Positions 9,101 to 17,979 are shown, counted from the first letter of the stretch. The stretch is 64,000 bases of DNA from Thalassotalea marina (GCF_014656435.1 NZ_BNCK01000004.1:434001-498000), one strand, 5' to 3'. The notes: generated by a model from the sequence alone, not told the origin. A program made the numbers and translations.

Positions 9101-10205
9101 TTAGCTGAGTAGGTAATTGACCTAATCGTTGTGTTTTATCAAAAGAAATAATGCTTTTTGTAATTTGTTTTATCGGTTTAACAAATCGCCTTGCAATTAG
9201 AACAAACACTAATATGCTGAATAAAGAGACAAACATACTCAACATAGCAGTTCTCAATTGCATTTTTTTTATTGCGTTCAAAAACTGCTGATTTTGGTTT
9301 TCTATCATCAGATAAAGGCTAGGAAGCTCAGGGAATGCTTCAACACTTAAAGCACTGTAATAAGCAAAGCTAGCGTTATTCTTCACAGATGAATAGTCAT
9401 CAATTATTCTCGCTTCGCCTTGGCTAATCGTACTTTCAGATACTTCTTTTGAAAGTAACAATTGTAATGGCGTACCAGTTTGTTTTTCTGGAAAAAATAT
9501 TTCACCTGCTGGCGTTGCTAAATAGAAGGCGATATTTTTTAAAACACTCGATTTTATGGCGCTTAAATAGGCGGTTAAATTGATTTCCACAGCGATAATT
9601 GCCGAAAGTACATTCTGCCGATCGTACAAAGGTAATGCAGCAAAAAAGCTCGCTTGCTCATTACCAGCTAAATTAATCTGTCCAAACTCAATATTAGAGA
9701 AAAATACGGCTTGTTTGCTGTTTGCACTTAACAGTGGTTTAAGAGCTTCTAACTCAATATGTTGGGGTAAGTCTTGTTTTGAAACTATTTTGATATGTTC
9801 GTTGTTTCGCACGACACTCACTTGAACATTTACATCGTCTTTAATCTCTAAAAAGCTAATTTTATTATAATAGTGGTGATTTTTAATAAGCTCGTACATT
9901 AAATTAGCGAGTGAGTTTTCATTAACAATCACTTGTTCATGATTTTGATTTTGTTCTTGATACAAAGACTTGGCTGACTGACTTGCAGCTAGAAATGAAA
10001 TATCTTTAGCAGACTGTTGATAAAAGTCAGTTACTAATGGTTTGATGATATCGGCTTCAAGTTTAAGTTTTTGAATTTCTTGATCTACAACGGCATCTTT
10101 ACTTTCAATATAAAAAATCAGTCCAAAAAGTACGGATGAAACCATCACATAGGCAAACCCAAAAATTGCCATCTTTAACGCTAAAGGCCGAGTCACAAGC
10201 TTCAT
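6186..10205 (-). CDS. Hybrid sensor histidine kinase (HAMP-PAS-PAS-HisKA-HATPase-REC-REC-HPt)
   Basis: A 1339-residue inner-membrane tripartite kinase. TM1 lies at about 10-30, a periplasmic sensor at ~31-310 (Cache-like by layout, not proven), TM2 at ~312-337, HAMP at ~338-390 and two PAS domains at ~405-530 and ~545-660. The dimerisation domain has His686 in SHEIRTPMNG. The ATPase domain has the GIGIP and GTGLGLAI glycine boxes. Two receivers have Asp972 and Asp1127, and a C-terminal HPt has His1282 in AHRIKGSS. A full intramolecular phosphorelay is thus possible. It ends the run of minus-strand genes from cheY and starts only 10 bp after the preceding kinase gene. The second PAS is of the PAS_3 type. 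The ligand is unknown. Confidence 0.95.
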   Translation of the reverse strand: MKLVTRPLALKMAIFGFAYVMVSSVLFGLIFYIESKDAVVDQEIQKLKLEADIIKPLVTDFYQQSAKDISFLAASQSAKSLYQEQNQNHEQVIVNENSLANLMYELIKNHHYYNKISFLEIKDDVNVQVSVVRNNEHIKIVSKQDLPQHIELEALKPLLSANSKQAVFFSNIEFGQINLAGNEQASFFAALPLYDRQNVLSAIIAVEINLTAYLSAIKSSVLKNIAFYLATPAGEIFFPEKQTGTPLQLLLSKEVSESTISQGEARIIDDYSSVKNNASFAYYSALSVEAFPELPSLYLMIENQNQQFLNAIKKMQLRTAMLSMFVSLFSILVFVLIARRFVKPIKQITKSIISFDKTQRLGQLPTQLNDEIGILARSFKSLLDNLSTSYLEERKAKISATSLSAKLESILDSIADAVITIDDNGVIQAFNKAAVDIFCYDETEIIGKDIQVLIPASHLNLSEVKNMKSSNRIVKELFGAPRELYAVRKGGQSFPILINISQVDTEEGKLYTGLIRDITPLKAIEEEKKRVLQDAKTAAWRLNFALSAPNIGVWDIDLVTNEIKCDERIYKLFGTEPISGLPPRTQWRNLVHPDDLPGIEKEFNNLIKHRRESQFQHRIYLPTGEIRHLEAHAQIIYSDEGVKTRIVGTYRDITEQVQVQELKQQALDMAEASLKLKSDFLASMSHEIRTPMNGVIGMLGLLEQSKLTKQQQHHVFLASSSANSLLSLINDILDFSKIEAGKLDLETVEFDLRNQLSEFAESIALKAQQKKVELVLDVTELKHVMVLGDPGRLRQIMTNLVGNAIKFTEAGEIVIKAGVDHKNNQVIFKCSISDTGIGIPQHKINTLFDSFTQVDASTTRKYGGTGLGLAIVKQLCELMNGDISVSSEEGKGSRFSFNLVFEQSDSKPLSIPNIDISGSNILIVDDNDTNLTVLSCQLKMWGAKVYTATNAEQALETLKQKKERFFDAAILDMQMPNMNGATLGQKIKSNQETHYLPLILMTSISVKGDTEYFEKLGFAAYFSKPATTSDLFDTLSLVLDTNNMHSSQSSIITHSKLMGVHNNKVVSQMPNIARIMVVEDNRINQVVLLGILQNLGLTADVAGNGKEAIELLANCPLDAKYQLLIMDCQMPEMDGYEATKAIRAGQAGDQFVDIPIIAMTANAMKGDEDKCLKAGMSDYATKPINPDILQDKLCHWLGVRDFNGNKDTAALETKDTLASNSQPIQLSKQHWDKSAFYQRIRQNDALANRLIDIYLADMPELFEQLELAIEQVDHMLIKDLAHRIKGSSRNIAVNTVALYAEEIEQNVMNLDKTALLKVYSQIEESFGVAKDELSKNSVY

Positions 10206-10215
10206 AGGTAAAGCC

Positions 10216-12387
10216 CTAGTTGTTCTTCAAAAAATCGGTGAGTTCTAGTGAGTTAAATGGCTTTTGCAAGACAGGGTAATGCCAAGCTGTATTTTCTTCT
10301 CCTATATAGCCACTCATTGAAAAAATCTTAATATTGGGATGCTTTTCCTTTACTAAATTGACGATTTCCCGTCCTGAAGTATCTGGTAGGATCATATCGG
10401 TAATAAGCATATCAAAATGGTTATTTTCTGCGAGTAATTGCAGTAGCTCTATTTTGTTCGTTGCATAGCGAGCCACAGCGCCTTCTGCAGTTAAAAACAA
10501 AGATACAAATTCAGCGATGCTAACTTCATCATCTACCACTAAAATCGACTTATTTCGAAAACAACATTCTCTATTACTTGATGAGCTTGTTAATGGGCTT
10601 GGTTCAATCAGTTTACATTTAAAGCGCAACGTAAATTTAGCCCCTCCGAGTTCACTTGAGCCATCTACTTCTATTTCACCATTGTGTTTATGCATTGTGC
10701 TATAGACATTAGCTAATCCAATACCATTGCCTTTGTTAACAGATTTACTACTAAAAAAAGGGTCAAATATTTTCACTAAACTGTCAGAATCTATGCCAAT
10801 ACCACTGTCGGTAACCGTAATTTCTATATAACTTTTTTGCACCAGTTTTGCAGATACTTCAATCGTGCCAACTAGGCCTTGTTCCCTAATGGCATCCTGT
10901 GCATTCAACACAATATTAAGCAAAATGTTAGTAAATTCGCCTTGAGGGAAACGTATGAGGCAATTGAAGTCTTCTTTGACAAAAGTAAAGTTTATGGTGC
11001 TAAGTAATAATTGTTTAAATAAGTATAAATTTTCTTCAATTTCCTGAATGGGGTTAAATTCGACGACCTTAACAGTAGGTTTACGGGTAAAAGCTAACAG
11101 CCGTTCTGTCACTGACTTGCCTTTATCTATCGCATTTTTAACCCGTTCAATATATTTTGCGATATTTTGTTCACCCTGAGCGACTTTTAGCTCCAACATT
11201 TCAGTGGCTCCTAAGGCAACCCCTAAAACGTTGTTAATATCATGTGATACCGTACCAAATGTATTTCCAAGTAAAGCCAATCTATTACTGATTATTTGTT
11301 GCTGTTCTTTTCTAAACCTCTCTGTGACATCTTCTACCACCCAAATATAAACTTCACATTTAGCTTCGTAGATAACATGAAGATCAAAAACAGCGTTATA
11401 GTTATCAAAACTTATATCTTGTTGTTTGATTTCACCAAACTTCTTTGCCTGTTGTTTTAACTTTAAATACTCTTGAACAGAAAAATTAATGTATCCAAAA
11501 AGAGAAGCACTTTTTTCGTCAAATGATGGACATAACTCCGTAAAAATAACGTTATCTTGTTCATTAATAAAATATACCGGTGTTGCTTTAGATGTGTTGA
11601 CAGACGACAAAAGTTTTAACTTTTTTAAATTTTCAAACGATTCAGAAATGTTTCTATAGATACAGAGCAGTGTTTTGGGGTTTCCTGTAGCATCGTGTTC
11701 AACTTTACCAATCACTTCTACCTTAATCTCTGATTCTTGCGCATATAACAAACTCACTTGTTGGCGAAAATTAACACCTCCAACTTTGGCTTTAGTTATG
11801 TTGTCTTTTAAAAGTGCCTGGTCTTTATTGGCGATATAAGAGAGCATAATGTCAGGCGTAACTTGGTGTTCGCCTTGCTGTAAATGATGTAAGTTGTACA
11901 TGCCCTTAGACCAAGTCATTTCATCACTTTGAAGGTCAATGGAACAACATCCGATAGTTAAATAGTTTTCAATTAGATTAAAGCTCTTAGTTATCAAGTC
12001 ATTATCGTCATTGAATTTAAGTTCGAGGCAAGTCCTCGACACGCTTTGCTCGTTCGTTTCAAATAATGAGATAAAAATATAGTAGCCAAAGTCTTTTTTA
12101 ACTAAATGAAAACCAGAGCGTGTTCCGTCAGAAAACTCTATGTACGGGAAATTTTGTATAACGTTGTTAATGTCGTCTTGTGTTCTGTCGGTCAATAAAA
12201 ATAAAGCTTCAAAGTCAACTTTGCATTGTTGACTAAGGTAAGAGCTAAATGACTGGCCAATGGGGTTAACTGCAATTTGTGTTAAAAATGACAAAGCGTT
12301 TAAGTTGCAGTAGGTTATGTCCCCATGATGGTCAATGTTTATCAATGCGCAAGGCAGTATCTCGCCATCAATACACTCCATTGGCAT
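10216..12387 (-). CDS. Soluble PAS hybrid histidine kinase with C-terminal receiver
   Basis: No membrane segment is apparent, so it is probably cytoplasmic. N-terminal and central PAS-like regions (~10-120, ~130-260, ~270-365) precede a kinase core with His382 in SHDINNVLG. That is the divergent H-box type (HDxNN) often seen in kinases paired with nearby receivers. The ATPase domain contains GIGID and GNGIGLAN. The C-terminal receiver has Asp664 in LITDMILP. The ATG chosen overlaps the stop of the upstream receiver gene by one base (TGATG), which implies translational coupling; a TTG one codon earlier is the alternative. Kinase and upstream receiver protein (12387-13556) are therefore likely partners. 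Confidence 0.93.
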   Translation of the reverse strand: MPMECIDGEILPCALINIDHHGDITYCNLNALSFLTQIAVNPIGQSFSSYLSQQCKVDFEALFLLTDRTQDDINNVIQNFPYIEFSDGTRSGFHLVKKDFGYYIFISLFETNEQSVSRTCLELKFNDDNDLITKSFNLIENYLTIGCCSIDLQSDEMTWSKGMYNLHHLQQGEHQVTPDIMLSYIANKDQALLKDNITKAKVGGVNFRQQVSLLYAQESEIKVEVIGKVEHDATGNPKTLLCIYRNISESFENLKKLKLLSSVNTSKATPVYFINEQDNVIFTELCPSFDEKSASLFGYINFSVQEYLKLKQQAKKFGEIKQQDISFDNYNAVFDLHVIYEAKCEVYIWVVEDVTERFRKEQQQIISNRLALLGNTFGTVSHDINNVLGVALGATEMLELKVAQGEQNIAKYIERVKNAIDKGKSVTERLLAFTRKPTVKVVEFNPIQEIEENLYLFKQLLLSTINFTFVKEDFNCLIRFPQGEFTNILLNIVLNAQDAIREQGLVGTIEVSAKLVQKSYIEITVTDSGIGIDSDSLVKIFDPFFSSKSVNKGNGIGLANVYSTMHKHNGEIEVDGSSELGGAKFTLRFKCKLIEPSPLTSSSSNRECCFRNKSILVVDDEVSIAEFVSLFLTAEGAVARYATNKIELLQLLAENNHFDMLITDMILPDTSGREIVNLVKEKHPNIKIFSMSGYIGEENTAWHYPVLQKPFNSLELTDFLKNN

Positions 12388-13556
12388 CAAAATAAAACAT
12401 CCTCGTCATCGGGACTTGGGGCGCTGGTGGGCTCACGTTCTTCAGAGGAACTAATAGATTTTAGCTCTTCGACTTTTTCAAGAGCTTTATCTAATAATTT
12501 CATCACTTCAAAATAATTCATGTCGTTTTGAGAATGTTTTTTCAGGGCATCGTGGACTAACTTAGTGAGATATTCCTCCTGCTCTAACGTTAAATCAATA
12601 ACGTGAAAGCTCATGCCAATGTTTTGCACAATATCTTTCATTACATCTTGATTATGGTTAGTTGATACCTCGATCATTTTGCGCGTTGTTACAACAGCCT
12701 TTTGAATCTGCTCTTGAACTTTATGCATGGACTCTTGATAAGTGATAAACTCCATTCTTGCCCCAAGGCATTCTATAACTGATGCCAAAGCGTCAATGTA
12801 TATATCGGTATCTATTGTTCCCTCTTCCATATTCAGTATCAAAATAGACGCTAATGGGTGATTAAATATCGTTCTACTACCAAACCTATACAACCTAGGC
12901 TTTACTTTTAATAACTCCATAACACTTTTTTCTACTGGCGAACAAAAGCCATTAGCTGAAGAGTAATACAAAGCTTTTTGGTTAAGTGGATAAAGAGCAA
13001 GACAGCCAACTAAGTTCATACTGTATAAATAAGTAAATACCTCGTCACGAATGCTCTCATAGCTAAAACAATTATTCAGTTTTGAGGTTAACTGCATGCA
13101 AGCACCATATTTTGACGCTTGTGCCATAGAGATATTAATAACACGCTCTTTTGAAGATATTTCGGTTTCAAACTGTGAAATTTGCTTTTGATAGGCAATG
13201 AGCTTTTCTAGTTTATTACTTAAAGCAAGTAGTGAAATAGGTTTAGCGAGGAAATCATCTGCGCCGCATTCCAACCCTTTTAAAATAGCATCCTCTGTTG
13301 CTAAACCAGAGTAGAGTACAAAAGACGTTGCCACTTGTTTAGCCGATGACTTTTCTTTAATCCATTCAGAGCCTTTGTCTTGACCAATGTTTTCATCAAC
13401 CAGTGCAATATCAAAACGCTGAACATCTGCCGCGATCTGCTCTGCTCTTTCTATTGAGTTAGCAGTATATGCCGTAAAATTAGACTCTAATGCCTCGGCT
13501 AAAAGTTCTAAGTAAACTTCATCATCATCAATAATTAAAATCGTAGGTTTCGACAT
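12387..13556 (-). CDS. Response regulator: receiver plus uncharacterised output domain
   Basis: The first ~120 of 389 residues are a receiver: acidic DDDE cluster, phosphoacceptor Asp54 in LVDENIG, and the conserved lysine in FLAKPIS. A coiled-coil linker (~125-150) leads to a ~180-residue region that I do not recognise. It is GAF-like in its mix of strands and helices, with no DNA-binding, GGDEF, EAL or phosphatase signature. The last ~60 residues are helical and acidic and end in a Glu/Ser/Pro-rich tail (DDEDVLF). The ATG at 13556 is chosen because it starts exactly at the receiver and is preceded by AAAGGGA; a TTG 18 codons upstream is less likely. It is coupled to the kinase gene downstream and follows the HsbR-like gene by 72 bp. 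Confidence 0.88.
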   Translation of the reverse strand: MSKPTILIIDDDEVYLELLAEALESNFTAYTANSIERAEQIAADVQRFDIALVDENIGQDKGSEWIKEKSSAKQVATSFVLYSGLATEDAILKGLECGADDFLAKPISLLALSNKLEKLIAYQKQISQFETEISSKERVINISMAQASKYGACMQLTSKLNNCFSYESIRDEVFTYLYSMNLVGCLALYPLNQKALYYSSANGFCSPVEKSVMELLKVKPRLYRFGSRTIFNHPLASILILNMEEGTIDTDIYIDALASVIECLGARMEFITYQESMHKVQEQIQKAVVTTRKMIEVSTNHNQDVMKDIVQNIGMSFHVIDLTLEQEEYLTKLVHDALKKHSQNDMNYFEVMKLLDKALEKVEELKSISSSEEREPTSAPSPDDEDVLF

Positions 13557-13628
13557 AAAAACTAGTTTCCCTTTAATTTTATCTTTAAGTGTAGACCCGT
13601 ATTCCCTCAAATGCCTATTCGGTTATGG

Positions 13629-15377
13629 TTATTCATCCTGCCAAGAATAACTTGCCGTTACTGCGGCACCATTGTTGAAATACTCGAGGCTTTCGCACAA
13701 TTGATAAACCAATTTGATTCCACGTCCACAAAGCTTTTGACACGCTTCGTCTGCCTCATCTTCTTCTTGATTAAGAATGCTTTGGTAGCTATCAAAATCA
13801 AATCCCTGACCGCTATCTGAAATACGGATCACTAAGCGACCACTGTTTGGCATCAGATAGCACTGTAGCTCTATATCTACAAAGCCTTTATCAATGCTTT
13901 TCAAGCGTTTCTCACGTTCTTTAAAGTACTGTAGAAAGCCTTGAGGCGATGATTTCATCTCAGAATCAAGCTTCAAAACCCCATGATCCAAAGCATTAAC
14001 AAATAGCTCAGTTAACACTGTAAAAACGTTTTGCCAGTGCTCAGCGCGACCTTCTAGTTCCTGAATTTGGCTCATCGCGATGGGTACTGGGTTTATTGCG
14101 GCTAGCCGGCTTCCCGTTAAGTATAAACGCCACTGCCAACTTACATTTTCTTCTGAGCCAGGATGATTTGTTTGCTTGCTCTCAAACCGAGGAGTATTAG
14201 AGCGTTGTTTTTGTTCCCAGCCACTACAGGGAATATCAATTAGCGAAATGTCGTCTTCCTGAGGCACATGCTGACAAAACTCAGTCACCTTATGTAATAT
14301 GTGTTCGGTTAAATTATTACGCTCTTGCACTAGGGCTTCCCTTGCATCACGTTCAAACCGATTAAAACCATACATATCGCCGGCAATATTTCTCGCCTCT
14401 ACAATACCATCGCTTATCAAAACTACTCTGTCTGTTGGCTCTACCGGCACTATAGTGAGCCCAACGTCTTTGATAAGATTTGGAAGTACTCCAATTGGCG
14501 GGTGACAAGATTCAATTTGAAATTTGGTTTCACCGTATTGGTCAAATACATAAGTTGCAGGTAATCCTGCATTAAAAATGTACGCTGACTTATCATGATT
14601 TGAAATGGTGACAAATGTCGCAGCTAAAAATAAATCTGTAGGTAACAGCTTATACATTCGCTGATTAATTTGGTGAATAATTTCATTTAAGGAAAAGCCT
14701 TTTTTGGTCATTGCACTAAATGTTTCAGCAAGCGGAATGGCACCAATGGAGGAGCGTAAACCGTGACCAGTAAAGTCACCCAATAATACATTGAGATTAC
14801 CGTTTGGACTTAACGCTGTTAATTGGATATCGCCACTAAATAAAGCTGCTGCTTTTTTCAAAATGCCTATTTTATCTCGCGCAAAATTGCGCGACTCTAT
14901 GACACCAGACATAAGTTGTTCAGCAAGTTCAGCATCTTTTTGTTGCTCTTGCTGTAAAGATTTAACTTGCGAATATAGGTCACTAACTCGCTGAATAGAT
15001 TTGATTTTCGCCTTAATAAGTTCAGGTGTAAACGGTCTAACTAATATGCCGTCCCCCCCAGCTTGTATACATTCTAGATATACTTGCTCTGAGTCTAGGC
15101 TGGTAATAAAAAGTAGTGGACATAGGTTATCTTTTTTATCCAGCGCCTTAATTCGTTTAGCCGCTTCGTAACCGTTCATAATTGGCATGTTCACGTCCAT
15201 CAACACTAAATCTGGCTGATATTTAATGTACATCACCACGGCCCTTGCACCATCGTTTGCCGTTACAACACGATATCCCTGTTGTTTTAACAAAACGCTA
15301 AGCAGTTTACACTGCATGGCGGAATCATCGACTACTAGCGCCAGTTTAGAGCTTAACCCTGCCGTCACGCCGGTCAT
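13629..15377 (-). CDS. HsbR/CrsR-type response regulator: receiver, PP2C-like phosphatase, anti-sigma-type kinase
   Basis: A 582-residue partner-switching regulator. Residues ~10-130 are a receiver with Asp61 in LMDVNMP. Residues ~170-390 are a SpoIIE/RsbU PP2C-type Ser/Thr phosphatase (metal-binding GDFTGHG and SDGIVEA). Residues ~430-580 are a GHKL kinase domain of the RsbW type (LTELFVNALDHG, then SDSGQGFD). The same architecture is known in Pseudomonas HsbR, Shewanella CrsR and Vibrio fischeri SypE, where it dephosphorylates or phosphorylates a STAS partner. The gene for that partner is immediately upstream (3 bp gap). Receiver phosphorylation by a kinase in this locus would choose phosphatase versus kinase output. 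Confidence 0.93.
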   Translation of the reverse strand: MTGVTAGLSSKLALVVDDSAMQCKLLSVLLKQQGYRVVTANDGARAVVMYIKYQPDLVLMDVNMPIMNGYEAAKRIKALDKKDNLCPLLFITSLDSEQVYLECIQAGGDGILVRPFTPELIKAKIKSIQRVSDLYSQVKSLQQEQQKDAELAEQLMSGVIESRNFARDKIGILKKAAALFSGDIQLTALSPNGNLNVLLGDFTGHGLRSSIGAIPLAETFSAMTKKGFSLNEIIHQINQRMYKLLPTDLFLAATFVTISNHDKSAYIFNAGLPATYVFDQYGETKFQIESCHPPIGVLPNLIKDVGLTIVPVEPTDRVVLISDGIVEARNIAGDMYGFNRFERDAREALVQERNNLTEHILHKVTEFCQHVPQEDDISLIDIPCSGWEQKQRSNTPRFESKQTNHPGSEENVSWQWRLYLTGSRLAAINPVPIAMSQIQELEGRAEHWQNVFTVLTELFVNALDHGVLKLDSEMKSSPQGFLQYFKEREKRLKSIDKGFVDIELQCYLMPNSGRLVIRISDSGQGFDFDSYQSILNQEEDEADEACQKLCGRGIKLVYQLCESLEYFNNGAAVTASYSWQDE

Positions 15378-15380
15378 AGA

Positions 15381-15689
15381 CTACCTCTCAATAGTCATTA
15401 ATCGGTGAAACTGTGCAATTTCTAGCACTTTATTAACAGTGTCGTTTGGTTTAGAAATTTTTAGACTACTTGACGATTTCTCAACATGATCTTTTAGCAA
15501 TAAAATCATCCCTAAAGCCGAACTGTCCATATAGGTTGTTTTTGACAAATCCAATATAAATTCACTGCCTATAGTGTCTGCATCAATGTAGGCATCTCTA
15601 AAACTTTGATGAACAGAGAAATCAAAGCGCTCGTCTACGGAAATAGTAATTTTTTTACCATCATCTGAAACAAATTTTTTTAAAGCCAT
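15381..15689 (-). CDS. STAS-domain anti-anti-sigma-type protein, HsbA/CrsA-like
   Basis: A 102-residue single STAS domain. The phosphorylatable serine lies in MDSSALG, and the serine after the aspartate is residue 56, the same number as the phosphoserine of Pseudomonas HsbA. It is the predicted substrate of the adjacent HsbR-like kinase/phosphatase. In Pseudomonas the partner controls FlgM and a diguanylate cyclase; in Shewanella CrsA acts on sigma-S. Which target is used here cannot be read from sequence. It has a good ribosome binding site (AAGGAAATAAC before ATG), a 3-bp gap to the downstream gene and a 19-bp gap from the MCP-like gene upstream. Confidence 0.92.
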   Translation of the reverse strand: MALKKFVSDDGKKITISVDERFDFSVHQSFRDAYIDADTIGSEFILDLSKTTYMDSSALGMILLLKDHVEKSSSSLKISKPNDTVNKVLEIAQFHRLMTIER

Positions 15690-15708
15690 GTTATTTCCTT
15701 TTAATCAA

Positions 15709-16890
15709 TTAAAATAAATCCACTTCACCTTCGTCCATTGAGACTTGGGACACTGTTCTATGTTCATTTTTATCTTTTGTCGTCTGACTAATGGCACTGC
15801 ATTCCGCTACAATTGCTTGTAATTGAGCTGCAGGGTTTACCGCGTTTTTATCAAATGTGGACAAGGAATGAGATAATTGTGAAAGTTGCTTAAAATTAAA
15901 ATCTAATGATCCCAGTGTTTGGTAAATCATATCTTCAAACTGTAGAGAGCGAACACCTATCGAGACAGTCTCCGACATTCTGGGCGCTAAGTTGGCAAGT
16001 TCATCAACAATTTTTGTACTCATTTGATTCATTTCTTGCACCTGATTCATCATTTCACTGACATTACTTTTAGACTCCAAAGTACTGGTCATATCCGCCG
16101 AGGCCATTTTCTCAACAGCTTCTCTTAAACTGGTGATAATTTCCCTAGCGCCTAAAATTTGTTCACGAATATCATTATTTAACTCAGTTGAGTTAACTGA
16201 TAACGATCTAACTTCGTTAGCAACAACGGCAAAGCCACGCCCCGCATCCCCTGCTCGGGCAGCTTCAATAGCTGCGTTTAACGCTAACAAGTTAGTCTGA
16301 CTTGCTAAATTTTCAACCTGACTTATCAAATTAAAAATACCGTCAAATTGTTTCACCATATCATCAGTATAGGCCATGGTTTTTAAACTTTGCTTACTAG
16401 TCGAGACAATCACCTCAACAAAGTTTTCTAGCGTATTGTCTGAGTCACGCACAAAGTCCTCCATGGTTTTACTGTGATCATCACCAAGTCCATTGATGTT
16501 TTCTAACACTTGCGCTATTAATTGCTGCTGCGTTGCACTAAGCCCTTGTAATTCTTTAAAACTGTCTGAAATACCACTTACCGCATCCCTTAACAGGTTT
16601 TTAGAACGCTCTATTTCTTGCGCAACCATCGCCATCTGTTCATTGAGGGTTTCATTGATGCCAATTAGCATGCTTTCAACTATTGCTTCATCAAAATTTG
16701 GTGAAGAAGTTAGTTGTTCACCAGGTATTGAATAAACCGCTTTAATCTCTTTGAATAACATTAATAAACATATCAATCCGACTAAACTCGTTACAAAAGC
16801 AAAGCTTGCAGGAAGTTCAAAAACTATCCCTACTAGCGTAATAACAGCAGTAACAATACCACCAGTTAATAGATACTGTACTTTATTCAA
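15709..16890 (-). CDS. Short membrane methyl-accepting protein with C-terminal CheZ-like DxxxQ segment
   Basis: A 393-residue protein. Two close N-terminal membrane helices (~7-25 and ~29-47) are joined by a few residues, so there is no periplasmic sensor and no HAMP. Then comes an MCP signalling hairpin whose tip [15 protein letters not shown] is canonical, followed by a segment LQFEDMIYQTL in which Asp320 and Gln324 have the CheZ Asp-x3-Gln spacing. The protein ends EGEVDLF rather than in a CheR-tether pentapeptide. The start is TTG, preceded by AAAGGA at an 8-base spacing and lying inside the last codons of cheB (8-bp overlap); no ATG exists near it. Family membership (MCP) is certain; the phosphatase idea is inference. 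Confidence 0.9.
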   Translation of the reverse strand: MNKVQYLLTGGIVTAVITLVGIVFELPASFAFVTSLVGLICLLMLFKEIKAVYSIPGEQLTSSPNFDEAIVESMLIGINETLNEQMAMVAQEIERSKNLLRDAVSGISDSFKELQGLSATQQQLIAQVLENINGLGDDHSKTMEDFVRDSDNTLENFVEVIVSTSKQSLKTMAYTDDMVKQFDGIFNLISQVENLASQTNLLALNAAIEAARAGDAGRGFAVVANEVRSLSVNSTELNNDIREQILGAREIITSLREAVEKMASADMTSTLESKSNVSEMMNQVQEMNQMSTKIVDELANLAPRMSETVSIGVRSLQFEDMIYQTLGSLDFNFKQLSQLSHSLSTFDKNAVNPAAQLQAIVAECSAISQTTKDKNEHRTVSQVSMDEGEVDLF

Positions 16891-17965
16891 TATGGCATTC
16901 CTTTCTCATATGTCTTTTATCAAGACCTGCGTGATTAAGAATCGTTTTTGCTATGTCCTGCAGCGGCATTTCATCAGTGTGTGCGTTTAGTTGAAATGCT
17001 TGGCCTGGCATGCCCCAAATCAAACTAGTTTGTTTGTCTTGGATAATAGTGCGAGCCCCATGTTGCTTTAGTTTCAGCATGCCTTTAGCTCCGTCATTTC
17101 CCATACCTGTGAGCAGAACTGCCTGAACATTATCTGCCAAAGGTTCAAGGGAGTTAAATAGCACATCTACCGAGGGTTTATGACGATTTACTGGCTCTGA
17201 GTCCTCAATCACACAAAATAGTGAACCTCCTTTACTAGCTACCGTTAAATGTCTATCACCAGGGGCAATGTAAGCATTTCCGGCTTTTATCTTTTGTCCA
17301 TGTTTAGCTTCTTGTACTGTAATTTCACATTGGGAATTTAAACGTTGTGCAAATCTATCGCTAAATGTTGGAGGAATATGCTGAGTAATTAAAATTGCAG
17401 GGCTATTACTGGGTAACGCAGTCAATATGTGTTTTACTGCTTCTGTTCCACCTGTTGAGGAACCAATCGCTACGACATGGTTTGCCCTTTGACAACCGTT
17501 AAAAGGAAGCACTTTATGAGGCGCTGTTGCTGAACGTCTAGCTAGCGCGTAACTTTTCTGGTCAATGCCAACGGCAGACTTTATTTTATCTAACAAGGTA
17601 TCTTTAAAGGTTAACTTTGAGGCAATTAGCTCTTCAAAACTTGGTTTTGCAATAAAATCTACCGCGCCTATTTCCAAAGCTTGTAAAGTAATATCTGCGC
17701 CCTTTGTAGTTAGGGTAGATAACATGACCACAGGCATTGGCCTTAATCGCATCAAATTTTTTAAAAACGTAATACCGTCCATTTTCGGCATTTCGACATC
17801 TAGGGTAATAATGTCTGGATTTAGTGCCTTTATTTTTTCGCGCGCATCAAACGGATCTTTAGCTTCGCCAACAACGTCTATCATGCTGTCCTGATTTAAT
17901 ATTTCCGAGACAATATTTCTGATAACCGAAGAGTCATCAACAACTAATACCTTTATTTTATTCAT
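16883..17965 (-). CDS. cheB: Chemotaxis methylesterase/glutamine deamidase
   Basis: Receiver domain (~1-125, Asp in TLDVEMPKMDG) followed by the CheB catalytic domain. Catalytic Ser is in IGSSTGG, His in ITQHIPP and Asp in GMGNDGAKG, matching Ser164/His190/Asp286 of E. coli. It removes receptor methyl groups when phosphorylated by CheA. Two in-frame ATGs occur; the second (17965) is preferred because AAGG lies six bases before it. Length is 360 residues (E. coli 349). It overlaps the start of the short MCP gene by 8 bp and follows cheD by 14 bp, so all three are translated from one message. Confidence 0.97.
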   Translation of the reverse strand: MNKIKVLVVDDSSVIRNIVSEILNQDSMIDVVGEAKDPFDAREKIKALNPDIITLDVEMPKMDGITFLKNLMRLRPMPVVMLSTLTTKGADITLQALEIGAVDFIAKPSFEELIASKLTFKDTLLDKIKSAVGIDQKSYALARRSATAPHKVLPFNGCQRANHVVAIGSSTGGTEAVKHILTALPSNSPAILITQHIPPTFSDRFAQRLNSQCEITVQEAKHGQKIKAGNAYIAPGDRHLTVASKGGSLFCVIEDSEPVNRHKPSVDVLFNSLEPLADNVQAVLLTGMGNDGAKGMLKLKQHGARTIIQDKQTSLIWGMPGQAFQLNAHTDEMPLQDIAKTILNHAGLDKRHMRKECHIE

Positions 17966-17979
17966 AATCATCCTTGGCG

